This document shows positions 9,244 to 20,029 of a stretch of 64,000 nt of DNA, one piece after another. A program made the translations under genes and the position numbers. Source of the stretch: Prorocentrum cordatum (Eukaryota > Sar > Dinophyceae > Prorocentrales > Prorocentraceae); the NCBI GenBank assembly GCA_963575745.1, contig CAUYUJ010008569.1, forward strand, positions 300,112 through 364,111, in the 5' to 3' direction. The number at the start of each line of letters is the position of its first letter. Position 1 is the stretch's first letter. The notes under the pieces were generated by a model. It was not told the origin of the DNA and ran no database searches. It saw only the letters and a program-made list of their open reading frames with translations.

Positions 9244-9827
9244 CTTCCTCCTCCTCTTCCACGGGGGGGCCTCCCCCTCCTCCTCCTCCTCCTCCTCCCC
9301 TCCTCCTCCTCCTCCTCCTCCTCCTCCTCCTCCTCCTCCTCCTCCTCCTCCTCCTCCTCCTCCTCCTCCTCCTCTTCCTCGGTCTTCCTCCTCGATCCTC
9401 CTCCTCCTCCTCCTCCTCCTCCTCCTCCTCCTCCTCCTCCTCCTCCTCCTCCTCCTCTCCTCCTCCTCCTCCTCCTCCTCCCCTCCTCCTCCTCCTCCTC
9501 CTCCTCCTCCTCCTCCTCCTCCTCCTCCTCCTCCTCCTCCTCCTCCTCCTCCTCCGCCTCCTCCTCCTCCTCCTCCTCCTCCTCCTCCTCCTCCTCCTCT
9601 CCTCCTCTCCTCCTCCTCCGCCTCCTCCTCCTCCTCCTCCTCCTCCTCCTCCTCCTCCTCCTCCTCCGCCTCCTCCTCCTCCTCCTCCGCCTCCTCCTCC
9701 TCCTCCTCCTCCTCTCCTCCTCCTCCCTCCTCCTCCTCCTCCTCCTCCTCCTCCTCCTATTATTCGCTCCCTCCTCCTCCTCGTCCTCCTCCCTCCTTTT
9801 CATGCCTCCTCCTCCTCCTCCTCCTCG
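9234..9827 (+). repeat. TCC trinucleotide tract, right arm of a large inverted pair
   Basis: About 590 bases of (TCC)n with occasional TCCGCC and CTCCTC interruptions. With 8761-9065 it could extrude a long hairpin, and each arm is a mirror-repeat purine/pyrimidine tract able to form triplex DNA. Long frames on either strand here are low-complexity artefacts. Confidence 0.95.
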
Positions 9828-10181
9828 CTCCTCCGTGTGTCTTGGCCGGCGGAGGGCCTCGTGTTCTTGGCAAGCATGCTCTGCTGTCCTGGGTCCGATT
9901 GCAGGGCGCGAAGGGCGCGGGCAGCCGCCACGACACGCCGAGCAGAAGTTCCCAGCCGTGGTGCGGACGAGGGTGTCTCTCGCGAGCCGCTGCTTCGATT
10001 TTCGGGCGCACACGGGCAGCGCGTCGCCAGAATTCGGAGCGCCTCGGCGATAGCGGCTCCGAGGCCGGCGCTGGCCGAGGAGCCTCGGAGTTGCCGGGGG
10101 GAGGGTCGCCTCACCGGGGGCAGCCAACTGATCATCTCTCGGCGGCGAGCCAAGGGGGGACGTCAGAGGAGGCTCAGAGGA
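9828..10181. other. GC-rich spacer, no gene recognised
   Basis: Contains the partial match to 7030-7180 noted there. It leads directly into family F copy 1. Confidence 0.35.
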
Positions 10182-10340
10182 GGAAAAGGTACCCATACCT
10201 CTACCCTTTCCTCGTTTTTCCCCTTTGCGGGCCTCCTCGGAGTCCCTCGTCGCCACCGCTGTATCTGCTTCGAAATTCTGGTCAGAACGCACCCCGGGAG
10301 AGGTCCGTGGAGTAGCGGTATCGGTACTTTTTGGTTTCCC
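10182..10340. mobile_element. Family F inverted-repeat element, copy 1
   Basis: The left end GGAAAAGGTACCCATACC is roughly the reverse complement of the right end (CGGTATCGGTAC, then TTTTTGGTTTCC), with a small gap. The body AGAACGCACCCCGGGAGAGG is shared with 50206-50225, and the whole layout with 43542-43672. No coding capacity. A MITE-like nature is inferred. Confidence 0.55.
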
Positions 10341-10377
10341 CAGAGGCGGGCCCTCTTGGAAGGCTCGGACAGCTTCT

Positions 10378-10455
10378 GGCCTTCTGAGAAGTTGTCGAAG
10401 CCTTCTCAGAATACAAAGACGGCTTCTCAGAAGGCCAAGAGGTTTCTCAGAAGCT
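10378..10455. promoter_or_regulatory. Four phased TTCTSAGAA palindromes
   Basis: TTCTGAGAA at 10383 and TTCTCAGAA at 10403, 10424 and 10444 are spaced 20, 21 and 20 bases. 10378-10391 and 10423-10436 form a perfect 14-bp inverted repeat. The shape resembles the heat-shock-element pattern nTTCnnGAAn, but no promoter or gene is linked to it. Confidence 0.35.
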
Positions 10456-10735
10456 CCGAAGCCTTGTGGGAAAGCTTACCCCAGGAGCGCTGCCTCGCGG
10501 GAGACGAACAAATCAATGTGTCGGAGGTTGGGCGGTGAAATCGAAGTGAAATTCGCTGTGTGATAGCCGACCTCGGACCAAGCCTCAGGGTCGGCTTTGA
10601 GGTAGCGGAGATCGCGTAGGCCACACATCGGGCAAGGTTGTTTGTCAAGGAGCGGCATGTCCCTTTCTAGTCCCCCCCGCTCTGCGATGTGGACGTGGCT
10701 CATACTTACCAATATAGCGACGGAGACGTGTCAAG
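10456..10735. other. No gene recognised
   Basis: Unique-looking sequence of mixed composition. Nothing supportable. Confidence 0.4.
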
Positions 10736-11125
10736 TTGTGTCCAACATGGTCAGTAATGCTTTCGTCAGTGGCTGATGATCACGCCACTGTAAATGGAGA
10801 CCGCCCACCCGGAAATCGGTTTCGATTTCGTGTTCGTGTCGCGCGCGCGGGAGAAACGAAGTTGCGTGCGGGGGGCGTGGGGGATGATCCCGCCGCTGCT
10901 TGGGCGAAGTCGTTCCGAGGAACTCCCGTATGGCGGCCTGTGGCCCCTTTGTCCCACGGTTGTCCAATGGTTGTCTCGTGGTTTTCCTTCCCACGGTTGT
11001 CCCGTCTTTCTCCCGTGGTTGCCCCGATGGTTGTCCCGACGGTTGTCCCGACGGTTGTACCGATGGTTGTCCCGATTGTTGTCCACATGGTTGACCTGAT
11101 GGTTGTCCAGATGGCCGATTGATTG
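10736..11125 (+). repeat. 12-bp GATGGTTGTCCC minisatellite with a shared head
   Basis: 10955-11125 is built from GGTTGTCCCGAT-type 12-mers. The head (10798-10880, CGGTTTCGATTTCGTGTTCG) is an inverted match to 32200-32250 and 33365-33400. The same 12-mers recur at 30605-30660 and 30915-30985, next to ATCGAT-rich DNA. Confidence 0.7.
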
Positions 11126-11786
11126 ATTGATCGTGATTCCGATGGACGGGTACTGAGGCCGATAGATGGTAAAATCGAAAACCGAATGATTTTGGCACTC
11201 CTGAGTATTTCTGTGAATAGGCATCCTGAATCAGCGCAGAGGTCTTCGCGCACAGCCGGTGCCGTTCTGTGCTAACATCGCTCGGTGGATGAACCAGGTT
11301 CGCGATCTCCTCCAGACTGTGCGTGATGTCCTGGCGCCGGCTGCCGTGGTGCTGGCCCGGACCCGCGATCATGGCCCTCCTTGCCCGTCGCTGCTGTACC
11401 CGAAGCTCGCGCCCTGCCATGAGCTGTCGTGCTCGACCCCACTGCTCACCTGCCCCGCGGTGCCCGAGCGGGAACAACTGCGAGCGCCCGAGAGGGGCGC
11501 CTGGCGCCGTCCCAGCGCTGGCGAGGAGGGCGCCTGTGACCGGCGGGATCCTGCTGGGCGTGGCGGCGAACCGCGTGTACAACAGGCGGACCGAAGTGCA
11601 ATATCGAGTTCGGCTCGGGGGGGTACCCTAATCCTTTTCGTGTTTGTTGGATGTTCTTGCGCATCTGGGGGGGGGGACCTTCGAATGATTCTAAGGTTTC
11701 GCTGGCGCCCCAGCGAAGCGAGGTGAGCGAGGAACCCACACCGCGTCTGGCGGCCCGCTGGGCAGCTCAGGAGAGGTTGCGTGGCC
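11126..11786. other. Decayed sequence, no gene recognised
   Basis: Includes the second copy of the 75-bp repeat at 11585-11662. A long minus-strand frame crosses this region and the 12-mer array, but its C-terminal half is repeat-encoded. Confidence 0.35.
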
Positions 11787-12248
11787 ATGGCTTTCCCGCG
11801 ATCAGTGCTCGACGCTCGGCGCGCAGGCGGTCGCATCTCGGTGAAGTATATCGGTGCACGTTTCCACCACGAGAAGCTGAGGCGATGGGACTCCAGACTA
11901 TGACGTGCACGACGAGCTGCTGGCTCACGGTCAAACGTTCCAGTACATCAGGCCCTTCCCCTCGCCGGGCCAGTTCCCAGCAGGCGCGCGCGAGGGCGAC
12001 GCCTTCTTATTCTACGACGGGCGAACGGTGGCATCCCCCGGTTGATGGTGAAGACACTGACTGCTTGGGGGGAGGCTTACAAGGCTAGCCTGGTCGCTCT
12101 AATGGCTGACGACGGCGTCGAGAACGACGCGGGCGCAGCAGAGCTCGAGAACCGACCCGCGGCCTTCACGCAGTGGCTCCACGGGAAGCAGCCTCGGCCC
12201 GCCCCAGCTTGGGCGCTTGTCGCCGACGACCCCAGCGAGGATGATTAA
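11787..12248 (+). pseudogene. Decayed coding remnant, product unknown
   Basis: Three stretches read as ordinary protein but in shifted frames. 11787-11903 starts MAFPRSVLDARRAGG; it passes near 11895 into a second frame (PDYDVHDELLAHG, then RPFPSPGQFPAGAREGDAFL), and near 12045 into a third (TLTAWGEAYKASLVALMADD) that ends at TAA 12246. Balanced amino acid use and GC-rich third positions argue for past coding. Two single-base shifts would explain the breaks. No family recognised. Confidence 0.4.
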
Positions 12249-12840
12249 ACTCCGACGCCGCGAGGCTCGCCGAGGCGAGAGGGGCCGGAGGCGGCGGCGC
12301 GTTCGCGGGCGGTCACGGCGATCCAGGCGGACGCCGCTGGGTTGTGGCCGCCGCTCCTCCCGCCCGCTCGGGGCCCCTGCGGCTGGGCGCTGGGTGGCCC
12401 AGCGCGCGGGTTCGCGCTGGGAACCGAGACGCCCAGCCCGCAGGATGTCGCGCGCACCCGGGGCATCGCCATTGCCTTGGGCGCGGGCGCGCGCGCGGAG
12501 CGGGCGATGTCCGACCTGCTCAACGGCTACGCCGAGCCCCGACGCTCGGAGTTCCAGCGCGCCGCGGGTGACTCCCGCGGGAAGCAGGGAGCGGCCGACG
12601 AGAACGGCGACGACGCGGCGCTCAGCAAGACGAAGGCCGTCGTGGGGAGGGCGCAGTGGGCGCCGAGGTCGAAGTCGGACAATGACACGTAGCTGACGGA
12701 GCACCTGGGCAAGCTCAACGAGCCCGACGCGCCGGCGAAGGACGTCTTCGCTGGGAGCGGCCCCCCGATGGCCCAGATGGCCGATGCCATGGCAAGGCTG
12801 GCCCGCCCCGGCACAGACTCAGACTCGACCCGCGCGGGGG
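12249..12840 (+). pseudogene. Second decayed coding remnant in the same frame
   Basis: The frame that ends at 12246 stays open to TAG 12690-12692 and then continues. It reads RTRGIAIALGAGARAERAMS, GYAEPRRSEFQRAAGD and, after the stop, LTEHLGKLNEPDAPAKDVF. The composition is protein-like, but the DNA is very GC-rich, so a chance open frame cannot be excluded. Confidence 0.25.
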
Positions 12841-14690
12841 CGACGCCGGCGCGAGGGCGCCGCCGATCAACTGCGCCACGCGCGGCATCAGGCACCGCGG
12901 CCCCCGCGCTGCCGCGGAGGAGATGCAGGAGTCGTTTCGGGACAAGTAGCCGCTCAGCGGGCCGAGGTCGGCCCACTTCGTTCTGCGCGCCATCGCCCGG
13001 CACTCCCACGCGCCCGAGCAGCGACGCGCCCGCTTCGCGGGCGACGGGAAGCCGCGGCTCACCAACGGCGGCATCGGAGAGCACGCCGCGGCGATGAAGT
13101 CGCCGCACTCCGGAGCCGCTCGCGACCAGCTAAACTCGCCGCGTCGCGAACCGCGAGCCGCCCGAACGGACGAGGGGGGGCGTCGTCAGTGACCCCTGCG
13201 ACGACGCTCACTTGCAACAGCCCGTTCCTCTCGGCCACGCGGGGGGGGGCCGCGCGACCCCGAGCTGGAGACGCGGGTTGGCCGCGAGCTGGCGAACGAG
13301 CACCAGGCCACGGAAGGGCGACGCAAAGCCCCTGAGGAACGGAAGGCTCTCAAGGGCGAGAAGGACTAGCCCATTGAGCCGGCGGCGTTGGCCGCCCCCG
13401 TCGCCGCGCCAGGCAATCGCGCCGCTGCGTCCGGGGCTCGCTCTTGCTGGCCCATGTGATGATCGACGCGAACGCGGGAGGGCCCGCACTGGAGTTTCTT
13501 CCCTGTCTTCTTCCACTTGACCTCGATCGAGGCCACCGTCGACGCGTCGGCTGCCGCGCAGTGAGAAGACGCGCGGAGCCCCGACTTCATGGGCAGCCGC
13601 GGCGCAATCGAAGTGCCATTGCATTCAATTTTTGCTGCCACCCAGCCGAGGGGGACGGCGGGGCGCCCGATCGACTCCTCGGCGGCGCCGCCCTCAGACC
13701 CTGGCGCCGCCGCGGGAGCCCCCTGGGAGCTCTGCGGCGCCCGCGCTTGCCGCGCCTTCGAGGCCGACGCTGCGGGCGCGCCGTCTCCGCGCCGAGCGGG
13801 GGCTGTCTCGCGCTTCCAATCGCTTCTAAGCCCGTGGACTTGTCCAAGGCGCGAAGCGGCTGGGAGCTCAACGTGCAGGCGAAGTGGGGCATTCCGACCC
13901 AACGTTGGTGAAGCGACCAGATGTGCGCGGCGAATCCGTCTGCGACCTGCGCGCCAGAGGCATCGCGGGCTTCTCGACCGTTCGCGGGTTGCTCTACGAT
14001 TGGCACGGTCTTCGCCGGCAAGGGTTCGCCGCCCCGCGCGATCACTGCCGCCGCGTCTGCGAATCCCCCCCCCCCCCCCGCCAAAGCCGCCCCCCCCCAC
14101 CGGCGGCTCTCGGGGCCTCGCGGAGGCCGACGGGGGCGAGCCTTGCCAGACTGCGCGCCGCGACGCCCAGGCCGCTCGCTCTACATATTTGCCCAGGGGC
14201 GCGGCGCGAGCGGGCCCCGCGTTTTGCTCGAGGTCCAAACGGCGCGCCCGCAGTGCCCGATTTGCTCGCCCCGCCCCGTCGGCCTCCTCGCGGGGCGGCA
14301 ACGGGCGCTCTTCTTCTGTCAGCCGCCCCTCTCTTTGAACGCGGCGCTTCTCGGCCCGTCGCGCCCGCGCTCTCGCGACAGCGGCTCTGCTCGGCCCGTT
14401 GCGCCCGCGCATTCGCGGTCGCGGCGTTCCGGGAATGCCGCGCGAGAAGGAGAAATGTCGACGCGTTTCATCCTCTTCTCGCGATCGCGACCGCGGAGTT
14501 GTTCGACCCCCCCTGGATCGGGGGGGGGGCCGAACGATTCCGCGGCCCACGCGGCCACTTGAGGCCCCCCCCTGGCTCGGCGGCCCTCGCGGCCCCGCGC
14601 GGGGCGCCCGGAAATCTCTGCGCCCCAGCTGCCACGAGCGCGCATTGCCGGGGCGGCTTGCGCGCCCGACGCACATGGACAGGGGGAAGC
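12841..14690. other. Very GC-rich sequence, no gene recognised
   Basis: Long frames exist on both strands (for example minus 14781-13366, 471 codons). The first part of that one is (TC)n-encoded and no domain is visible. A near-tandem duplication of about 41 bp with CGCCCGCGC cores lies at 14355-14430. Confidence 0.35.

Positions 14691-14693
<3 letters not shown>

Positions 14694-14764
<71 letters not shown>
14694..14764 (+). repeat. GA microsatellite just upstream of B1
   Basis: Pure (GA)n of about 70 bases ending 20 bases before the B1 head. A GA tract also precedes B2. Confidence 0.95.
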
Positions 14765-14767
<3 letters not shown>

Positions 14768-14784
14768 GGAGAAATAAACAAAGA

Positions 14785-15927
14785 TTATCCCGGCAAAGCA
14801 ACCTAACAGCGAGATGTAGAAGCATATCTGAAAGCATTCCCCTTAAGATTCAGATGAAAATCCAGTTGTAGAATTCTGCTGTTCTCGCAGTCGTAGTCGC
14901 ATTCGCGATGACAGTCGCAGCGGCAACGGCAGTCGCAGTCACAGCCTCAGCCTCAGCCTGCCTCAGCCTCAGCCTCAGCCTGCCTCAGCCTCAGCCTGCC
15001 TCAGCCTCAGCCTCAGCCTGCTTCAGCCTCAGCCTCAGTCTGCCTTCAGCCTCGGCCTCAGCCTCAGCCTGCCTCAGCCTCAGCCTGCATCAGCCTCAGC
15101 CTCAGCCTCAGCCTGCCTCAGCATCAGCCTGCCTCAGCCTCAGCCTCAGCCTGCCTCAGCCTCAGCCTCAGTCTGCTTCAGCCTCAGCCTCAGTCTGCCT
15201 TCAGCCTCGGCCTCAGCCTCAGCCTGCCTCAGCCTCAGCCTGCCTCGGCCGCAGCATCAGCCTGCCTCAGCATTCAAAATGTAGCCCAGGAATGGAGTTC
15301 TGGGAACTAGAAGAACACGAAGTGGCCTACAGTTGGCTCCGGGCATTCAAAATCATGCCCAGGAATGGAGTTCTGGGAACTCGAAGAGCACGAAGTGGCC
15401 TACAGTTGGCTCCGGGCATCCAAAATGTGGCCCGGGAATGGAGTTCTGGGAAATCGAAGAGCACGAAGTGGCCTACAGTTGGCTCCGGGCATCCAAAATG
15501 TGGCCCGGGAATGGAGTTCTGGGAACTCGAAGAGCACGAAGTGGCTTACAGTTGGCTCCGGGCACTCAAAATGTAGCCCGGGAATGGAGTTCTGGGAGGT
15601 CGCAGAGCACGAAGTGTGTGACTGTTGATAAAAAACGAGCTCGGCTTTGTTCCCGGTTCTCCAGAATGTGGCCCGGGAATGGAGTTCTGGGAGGTCGAAG
15701 AGCACGAAGTGTGTGACTGTTGCAAAAGCGAGCCCGGCTCTGTTCCCGGTTCTCCAGAATGCGGCCCGGGAATGGAGTTCTGGGAGGTCGAAGAGCACGA
15801 AGTGTGTGAGTGTTGGCGAAAAACGATTCCCGGCTCTCCTCCCCGGCACCCGCCCAGACCCCCCTGCGGAGACATGATGCTTTCTTTTGACCCCACTAGA
15901 AACCTATCAGCAAAAGTTGTTAGGTAA
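14785..15927 (+). mobile_element. Family B composite element, copy 1
   Basis: The head TTATCCCGGCAAAGCAACCT opens a module of about 150 bp shared with 18003 and 52628. TCAGCC hexamer arrays (14938-15270) follow, then about seven repeats of a 73-bp unit (GAATGGAGTTCTGGGAACTC core), then a tail with GACCCCCCTG and GTTAGGTAA. ACCTAACAGCGA at 14801-14812 is inverted at the tail as a degenerate GTTGTTAGGT. No transposase or other gene is inside, so mobility is inferred from three colinear copies. Confidence 0.65.
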
Positions 15928-15946
15928 AAAAGAACATATAATAAAG

Positions 15947-15948
<2 letters not shown>

Positions 15949-16044
<96 letters not shown>

Positions 16045-16104
16045 TATAAATATAGCTTGAAAAGAGAGAGAGAGAGAGGGAGGGAGGGCAGAACGAGAGA
16101 GAGC

Positions 16105-16160
<56 letters not shown>

Positions 16161-16210
16161 GAGGGCAAGCGAAAGAGGAAAAAGGGAAAGAGAGAGAGAG
16201 AGAGAAGCAA
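15949..16210 (+). repeat. GA microsatellite block
   Basis: (GA)n at 15949-16037 and interrupted GA tracts to about 16205, starting 22 bases after the B1 tail. Confidence 0.95.
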
Positions 16211-16229
16211 CAAATGAAAGAGACGGGGA

Positions 16230-16400
16230 TAAATGTGCGTTGTGCACACACGTAAGTATTCATGCGTACAAGCGTGCATGCATTAAGACATGCATGCATA
16301 CATGCATACACATATATATACATGCGTGCGTATACATACATACACACATACACCGAGTGGACACATAGCTAGGCCGATAGGCCGACACATATATATAGTG
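16230..16400 (+). repeat. CATA/TACA microsatellite
   Basis: Alternating CATGCATACA and TATATACATG repeats. A GC-rich family J/H repeat follows, as at 33450, 36010 and 38283. Confidence 0.8.
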
Positions 16401-16484
16401 ATGTCGTTAGACAAGAAAAGCAGTGGCATCGGTAGACGGGCAGGGAAACCTAGAGTTCTCCAATGTCTTTCGGCCCATCATGCC

Positions 16485-16770
16485 ACCATGCCCGGCCGCG
16501 GGCCCGAGGCCTCTCGGACGTTCGCTGGGATCCTGCGCGGGGGGGGGGGGGGGGCATCTCGGGGGCCGCTCGGAGGCAGTTTTGCAGCTGCCTGGGGGCC
16601 CTTTGGATGCATCTCTGTTGGCCTATTGGGTGCCTGTTGGGGGTATCGCGGGGCCCCCTTAGAGGCCTCCCATGGTCTCTTGGGACCTCCTGGGTGCCTC
16701 TTGGGGCGGCAGGCTTGGGTTGTCGGCCCGCAATCCCCCTCTCGGGCCCCTCTTGGGGCCGTTATGGAGC
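16485..16770 (+). repeat. Family J repeat, truncated copy
   Basis: The start GCCACCATGCCCGG...CGAGGCCTCT matches the J left end at 25128 and 47486. GGAGGCAGTTTTG recurs at 25211. The array is shorter and lacks the GAAAAG right end. Confidence 0.55.
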
Positions 16771-17300
16771 CAATCGGTTCATGCCGGCAATTCTCCGCCG
16801 GGCAGCTGCCCACGCGAGCGCGCCCCCTGCCACGGCGCATATGATTTTTACGCGCGCTGGCGCGGCCCAGCGCGGGCGCACACACGACGCCTCATGCGCT
16901 GGAACCCGCAGAGTTGCGCGGGAATGAAGCAGGGGGAGACCACGACGGAGCTTCGGAATTTCGACGCTGCGCTGCCGGCGGGGACCAGTAGACGACCGAC
17001 AGAATCGCACGGGCAGCCAGATCCCCCGCAAACGCGCAGCAGACAGACCATTACTTGAGGCGCCCTTCGGCCCAGGCCCGCGCGCGAACAGCTGCCGCGG
17101 ACGCGCGATCGCGGACGGCGGCAACCGAAGGAAGACCACATAGTTGAGCGCCGGCGATCACCGCGAGAAGCTCGAGAGAGGGCAATCGCAGTTCGCGTCG
17201 AGCGTGGGCGCCAGGATCTCGCGCCGGCCCCCCTGCATCCCCCCGTCGAGATCTTCGACCGCAGGAGACACTGGCCCATGTTAGAACGGTTCGTATTCTA
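16771..17300. other. No gene recognised
   Basis: GC-rich sequence with frames on both strands (minus 17279-16848 is open for 143 codons) but no domain. Confidence 0.35.
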
Positions 17301-17309
17301 ACAGATTGT

Positions 17310-17825
17310 TTGAGCGAAATGTTGGTTCATATTCCGACAACATCAATTCCTTGTATGTCTTGCGGTCTGAATAATGGCATGGAGCTGCAAGAGAAAGGCG
17401 CGGGCCGTGTGGATGTCGGTTCGACAAGTATAGGTGTTCCGACGCCCGAACGACTCGAAGACGGAGCAGGCGCATTGCCCCGCCCACTTCTGGCGGAGCT
17501 CCGACTTGTGGAGGGCGGCGCGATTGGCTGGGGAACTTCGCCGATTTTCTTCGGCGAGACGCACAGCTCGCGCATTGATTATAGGAGTTATCCAGCATAT
17601 GTGGAACCAACGGTTATTCCGCGTGGTACGATTCCGCGATTGGGAGCGACATTACAATTACAACGGGGTGCTGCGCCACGGGGCCATCTGCCAATAGCAT
17701 ACGTCATGAGACATGCTAAATACTCACCTGAAGTACGGGTGGAACCACCGCTGCGGCGGGACAGCGACGCTCTTATGCAGGCTCTGAAGAAGGGAACCCA
17801 CATGCGAGAATTACGGAGAAACTAA
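17310..17825 (+). CDS. Unassigned open frame, 171 codons
   Basis: The composition is balanced (for example RPLLAELRLVEGGAIGWG, KKGTHMRELRRN), in DNA less GC-biased than its surroundings and free of simple repeats. The complementary strand is also partly open, no domain is recognised and no partner gene is near. It could be a remnant or chance. Confidence 0.2.
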   Translation: MSEMLVHIPTTSIPCMSCGLNNGMELQEKGAGRVDVGSTSIGVPTPERLEDGAGALPRPLLAELRLVEGGAIGWGTSPIFFGETHSSRIDYRSYPAYVEPTVIPRGTIPRLGATLQLQRGAAPRGHLPIAYVMRHAKYSPEVRVEPPLRRDSDALMQALKKGTHMRELRRN

Positions 17826-17875
17826 GCGACTCGCTGCAAGCCAAGCAGTGGACCCGAATTTCACTAGAACAAGAA

Positions 17876-17900
17876 AGAGGGAGAGAGAGAGAGAGAGAGG

Positions 17901-17955
<55 letters not shown>
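17876..17955 (+). repeat. GA microsatellite upstream of B2
   Basis: (GA)n with a few GGGA slips, ending 48 bases before the B2 head. Confidence 0.95.
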
Positions 17956-17958
<3 letters not shown>

Positions 17959-18149
17959 TCGCCAGACGAGATCTGAGAGACAGCGGAAACAAAAACATGT
18001 TATTATCCCGGCAAAGCAACCTCACAGCGATGTGTATAAGCATATCTGGAAGCATTTCCCTTAAGATTCATGTGAGAATCCAGTTGTAGAGTCCTGCTGT
18101 TCTCGCAGTCGCAGTCGCATTCGCAATGACAGTCGCACTGGCAACGGCC

Positions 18150-18350
18150 TTAGGATCCAATGGAATCCTAAGGGTTCCTAGGGACTCCTAAGGCATCCTT
18201 AGGAATCTGTAGGAATCTGTAGGAATCCTGATTCCTATGGATTCCTATTGATTCCAAAGGATTCCTGAGGAATCTAAAGGATTCCTAAGGATGCCGACGG
18301 ATTCCTATGGGATTCCTACGGATTCCTATGGATTCCTACGGATTCTTCAG
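18150..18350 (+). repeat. GGATTCCTA 10-12 bp minisatellite inside B2
   Basis: About 18 degenerate GGATTCCTANN units, partly inverted (TAGGAATC and GGATTCCTA). Absent from B1 and B3. Confidence 0.8.
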
Positions 18351-18580
18351 CCTGCCTCAGTTTCAGCCTCAGCCTCAGCCTGCCTCGGCTTGCCTCAGCC
18401 TCAGCCTCAGCCTGCCTCGGCCTCAGCCTCCTCCTGCCTCAGCCTCAGCCTCAGCCTGCCTCGGCCTCAGCCTGCGTCAGCCTCAGCCTCAGCCTCAGCC
18501 TCAGCCTCAGCCTCAGCCTGCCTGGGCTTGCTTGCCTCAGCCTCAGCCTCAGCCTGCCTCGGCCTCAGCCTGCCTCAGCC

Positions 18581-18608
18581 CCCCCCCCCCCCCCTCTCCC
18601 TCTCCCCC

Positions 18609-18645
<37 letters not shown>

Positions 18646-18952
18646 CACCACACACACACACACACACACACACACACCACACACACACAACACACACACA
18701 CACACACACCCACCACACACCCCACCACACCACCCACCCACCCCCACACACCCACCCACCCACCCACCCCCACCCCCCACCCCCCCCCCAACCCCACCCA
18801 CCCACACCACCTTCCCCCCCCACCCCCCCCCCCCCCACCCCCCCCCCCCCCCCCCCCCCCCCCTCCCCCCACACCACCACCCACCCCCCACCCCACCCCA
18901 CCCCACCCCACCACCCCACCCCACCTCCCCCCCCCCACCTCCCCCCCCCATT
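18581..18952 (+). repeat. Poly-C / CA / CACCC block inside B2
   Basis: C runs, (AC)n and CACCC mixtures interrupt the TCAGCC hexamers. Capable of i-motif/G-quadruplex or Z-form structure. Assembly length here may be unreliable. Confidence 0.9.
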
Positions 18953-20029
18953 CAGCTTCACCTTGTCTCAGCTTCGGCCTGCCTCGGCTTCATCTTCAGC
19001 CTCAGCCTCAGTCTCAGCCTCGGCCTGTCTCGGCCTGAGCCTGCCTCGGCCTCAGCCTCACCTGCCTCAGCCTCAGCCTCGCCTCAGCCTGTTTCAGCCT
19101 CAGCCTGCCTCAGCATCAGCCTCAGCCTCAGCCTCAGCCTGCCTCGGCTTGCCTCGGCCTCAGCCTCAGCCTGCCTCGGCCTCAGCCTCAGCTTCAGCCT
19201 GCCTCAGCCTCAGCCTCAGCCTCAGCCTCAGCCTGCATCAGCCTCAACCTCAGCCTGCCTCAGCCGCAGCTTGCCTCAGCCTCAGCTTCAGCCTCAGCCT
19301 CAGCCTCAGCCTGCCTCGGCTTGCCTCAGCCTCAGCCTCAGCCTGCCTCGGCCCCAGCCTCAGCCTCAGCCTCAGCCTCAGCCTCAGCCTGCCTCAGCCT
19401 CAGCCCCAGCCTGCTTCGGCGTGCCTCAGCCTCAGCCTCAGCCTGCCTCGGCCTCAGCCTGCCTCGGCCTCAGCCTGCCTCAGCTCGGGCATTCAGAATA
19501 TGGCACGGGACTGGCGTTCTGGGAACACGAAGATCACGAAGCGGCCCACAGTTGGCTCTGGGCAATCAAAATATAGTACAGGAGTGGTGTTCTGGAACAC
19601 GAAGGACACGTAGTGGGCTCCCAGCATTCAAAATGTGGCCTGGGAATGATGTTCTGGGAACGCGAAGAACACGAAGTGGCCTACAGTTGGCTCCGGGTAT
19701 TCAAAATGTTGCCTGGGAACTGTGTTTTGGGGACACGAAGAACACGAAGTGGCCTACAGTTGGTTCCGGGCATTAAATGTGGCCTGGGAATGGTGTTCTG
19801 GGAACACGAAGAACACGAAGTGGCCTACATTTGGCTCCGGGCATTCAAAATGTGGCCTGGGAATGGTGTTCTGCTGGCTCGGGGCAGTCAAAATGTGGCC
19901 TGGGATACGGTTCTAGGGAGCCCCCGGATTCCCGCGGCACCCGTCCGGCATATGCCCAGACCCCCCTGGGGAGTCATGATGTTTTTTCTTTAGACCACTA
20001 GAAACGCATCAGTCTTCGGTGTTAGGTAA

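Larger units (their letters stand above)
18003..20029 (+). mobile_element. Family B composite element, copy 2
   Basis: Same head module as B1 and B3. The subterminal ACCTCACAGCGA (18019-18030) faces TCGGTGTTAGGT (20016-20027). It differs from the other copies in carrying a GGATTCCTA array and a C-rich block inside. TCAGCC hexamers fill 18345-18580 and 18953-19490; the 73-bp units (GAATGGTGTTCTGGGAACAC type) fill 19490-19920. Confidence 0.65.

Noticed and set aside
8412-10292. Minus-strand frame of 626 codons
   Set aside because: Most of it is encoded by the GGA and TCC tracts (poly-E/R/G/S/P). No globular domain; composition only.
13366-14781. 471-codon minus-strand gene
   Set aside because: Its start lies in a GA microsatellite and the body in very GC-rich DNA where several frames are open. 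No motif found.
14908-15576. SASA/PQPQ repeat protein fused to a 73-bp repeat peptide
   Set aside because: Hexamer and 73-bp tandem DNA of family B. The frame is not conserved between copies and other frames are equally open.
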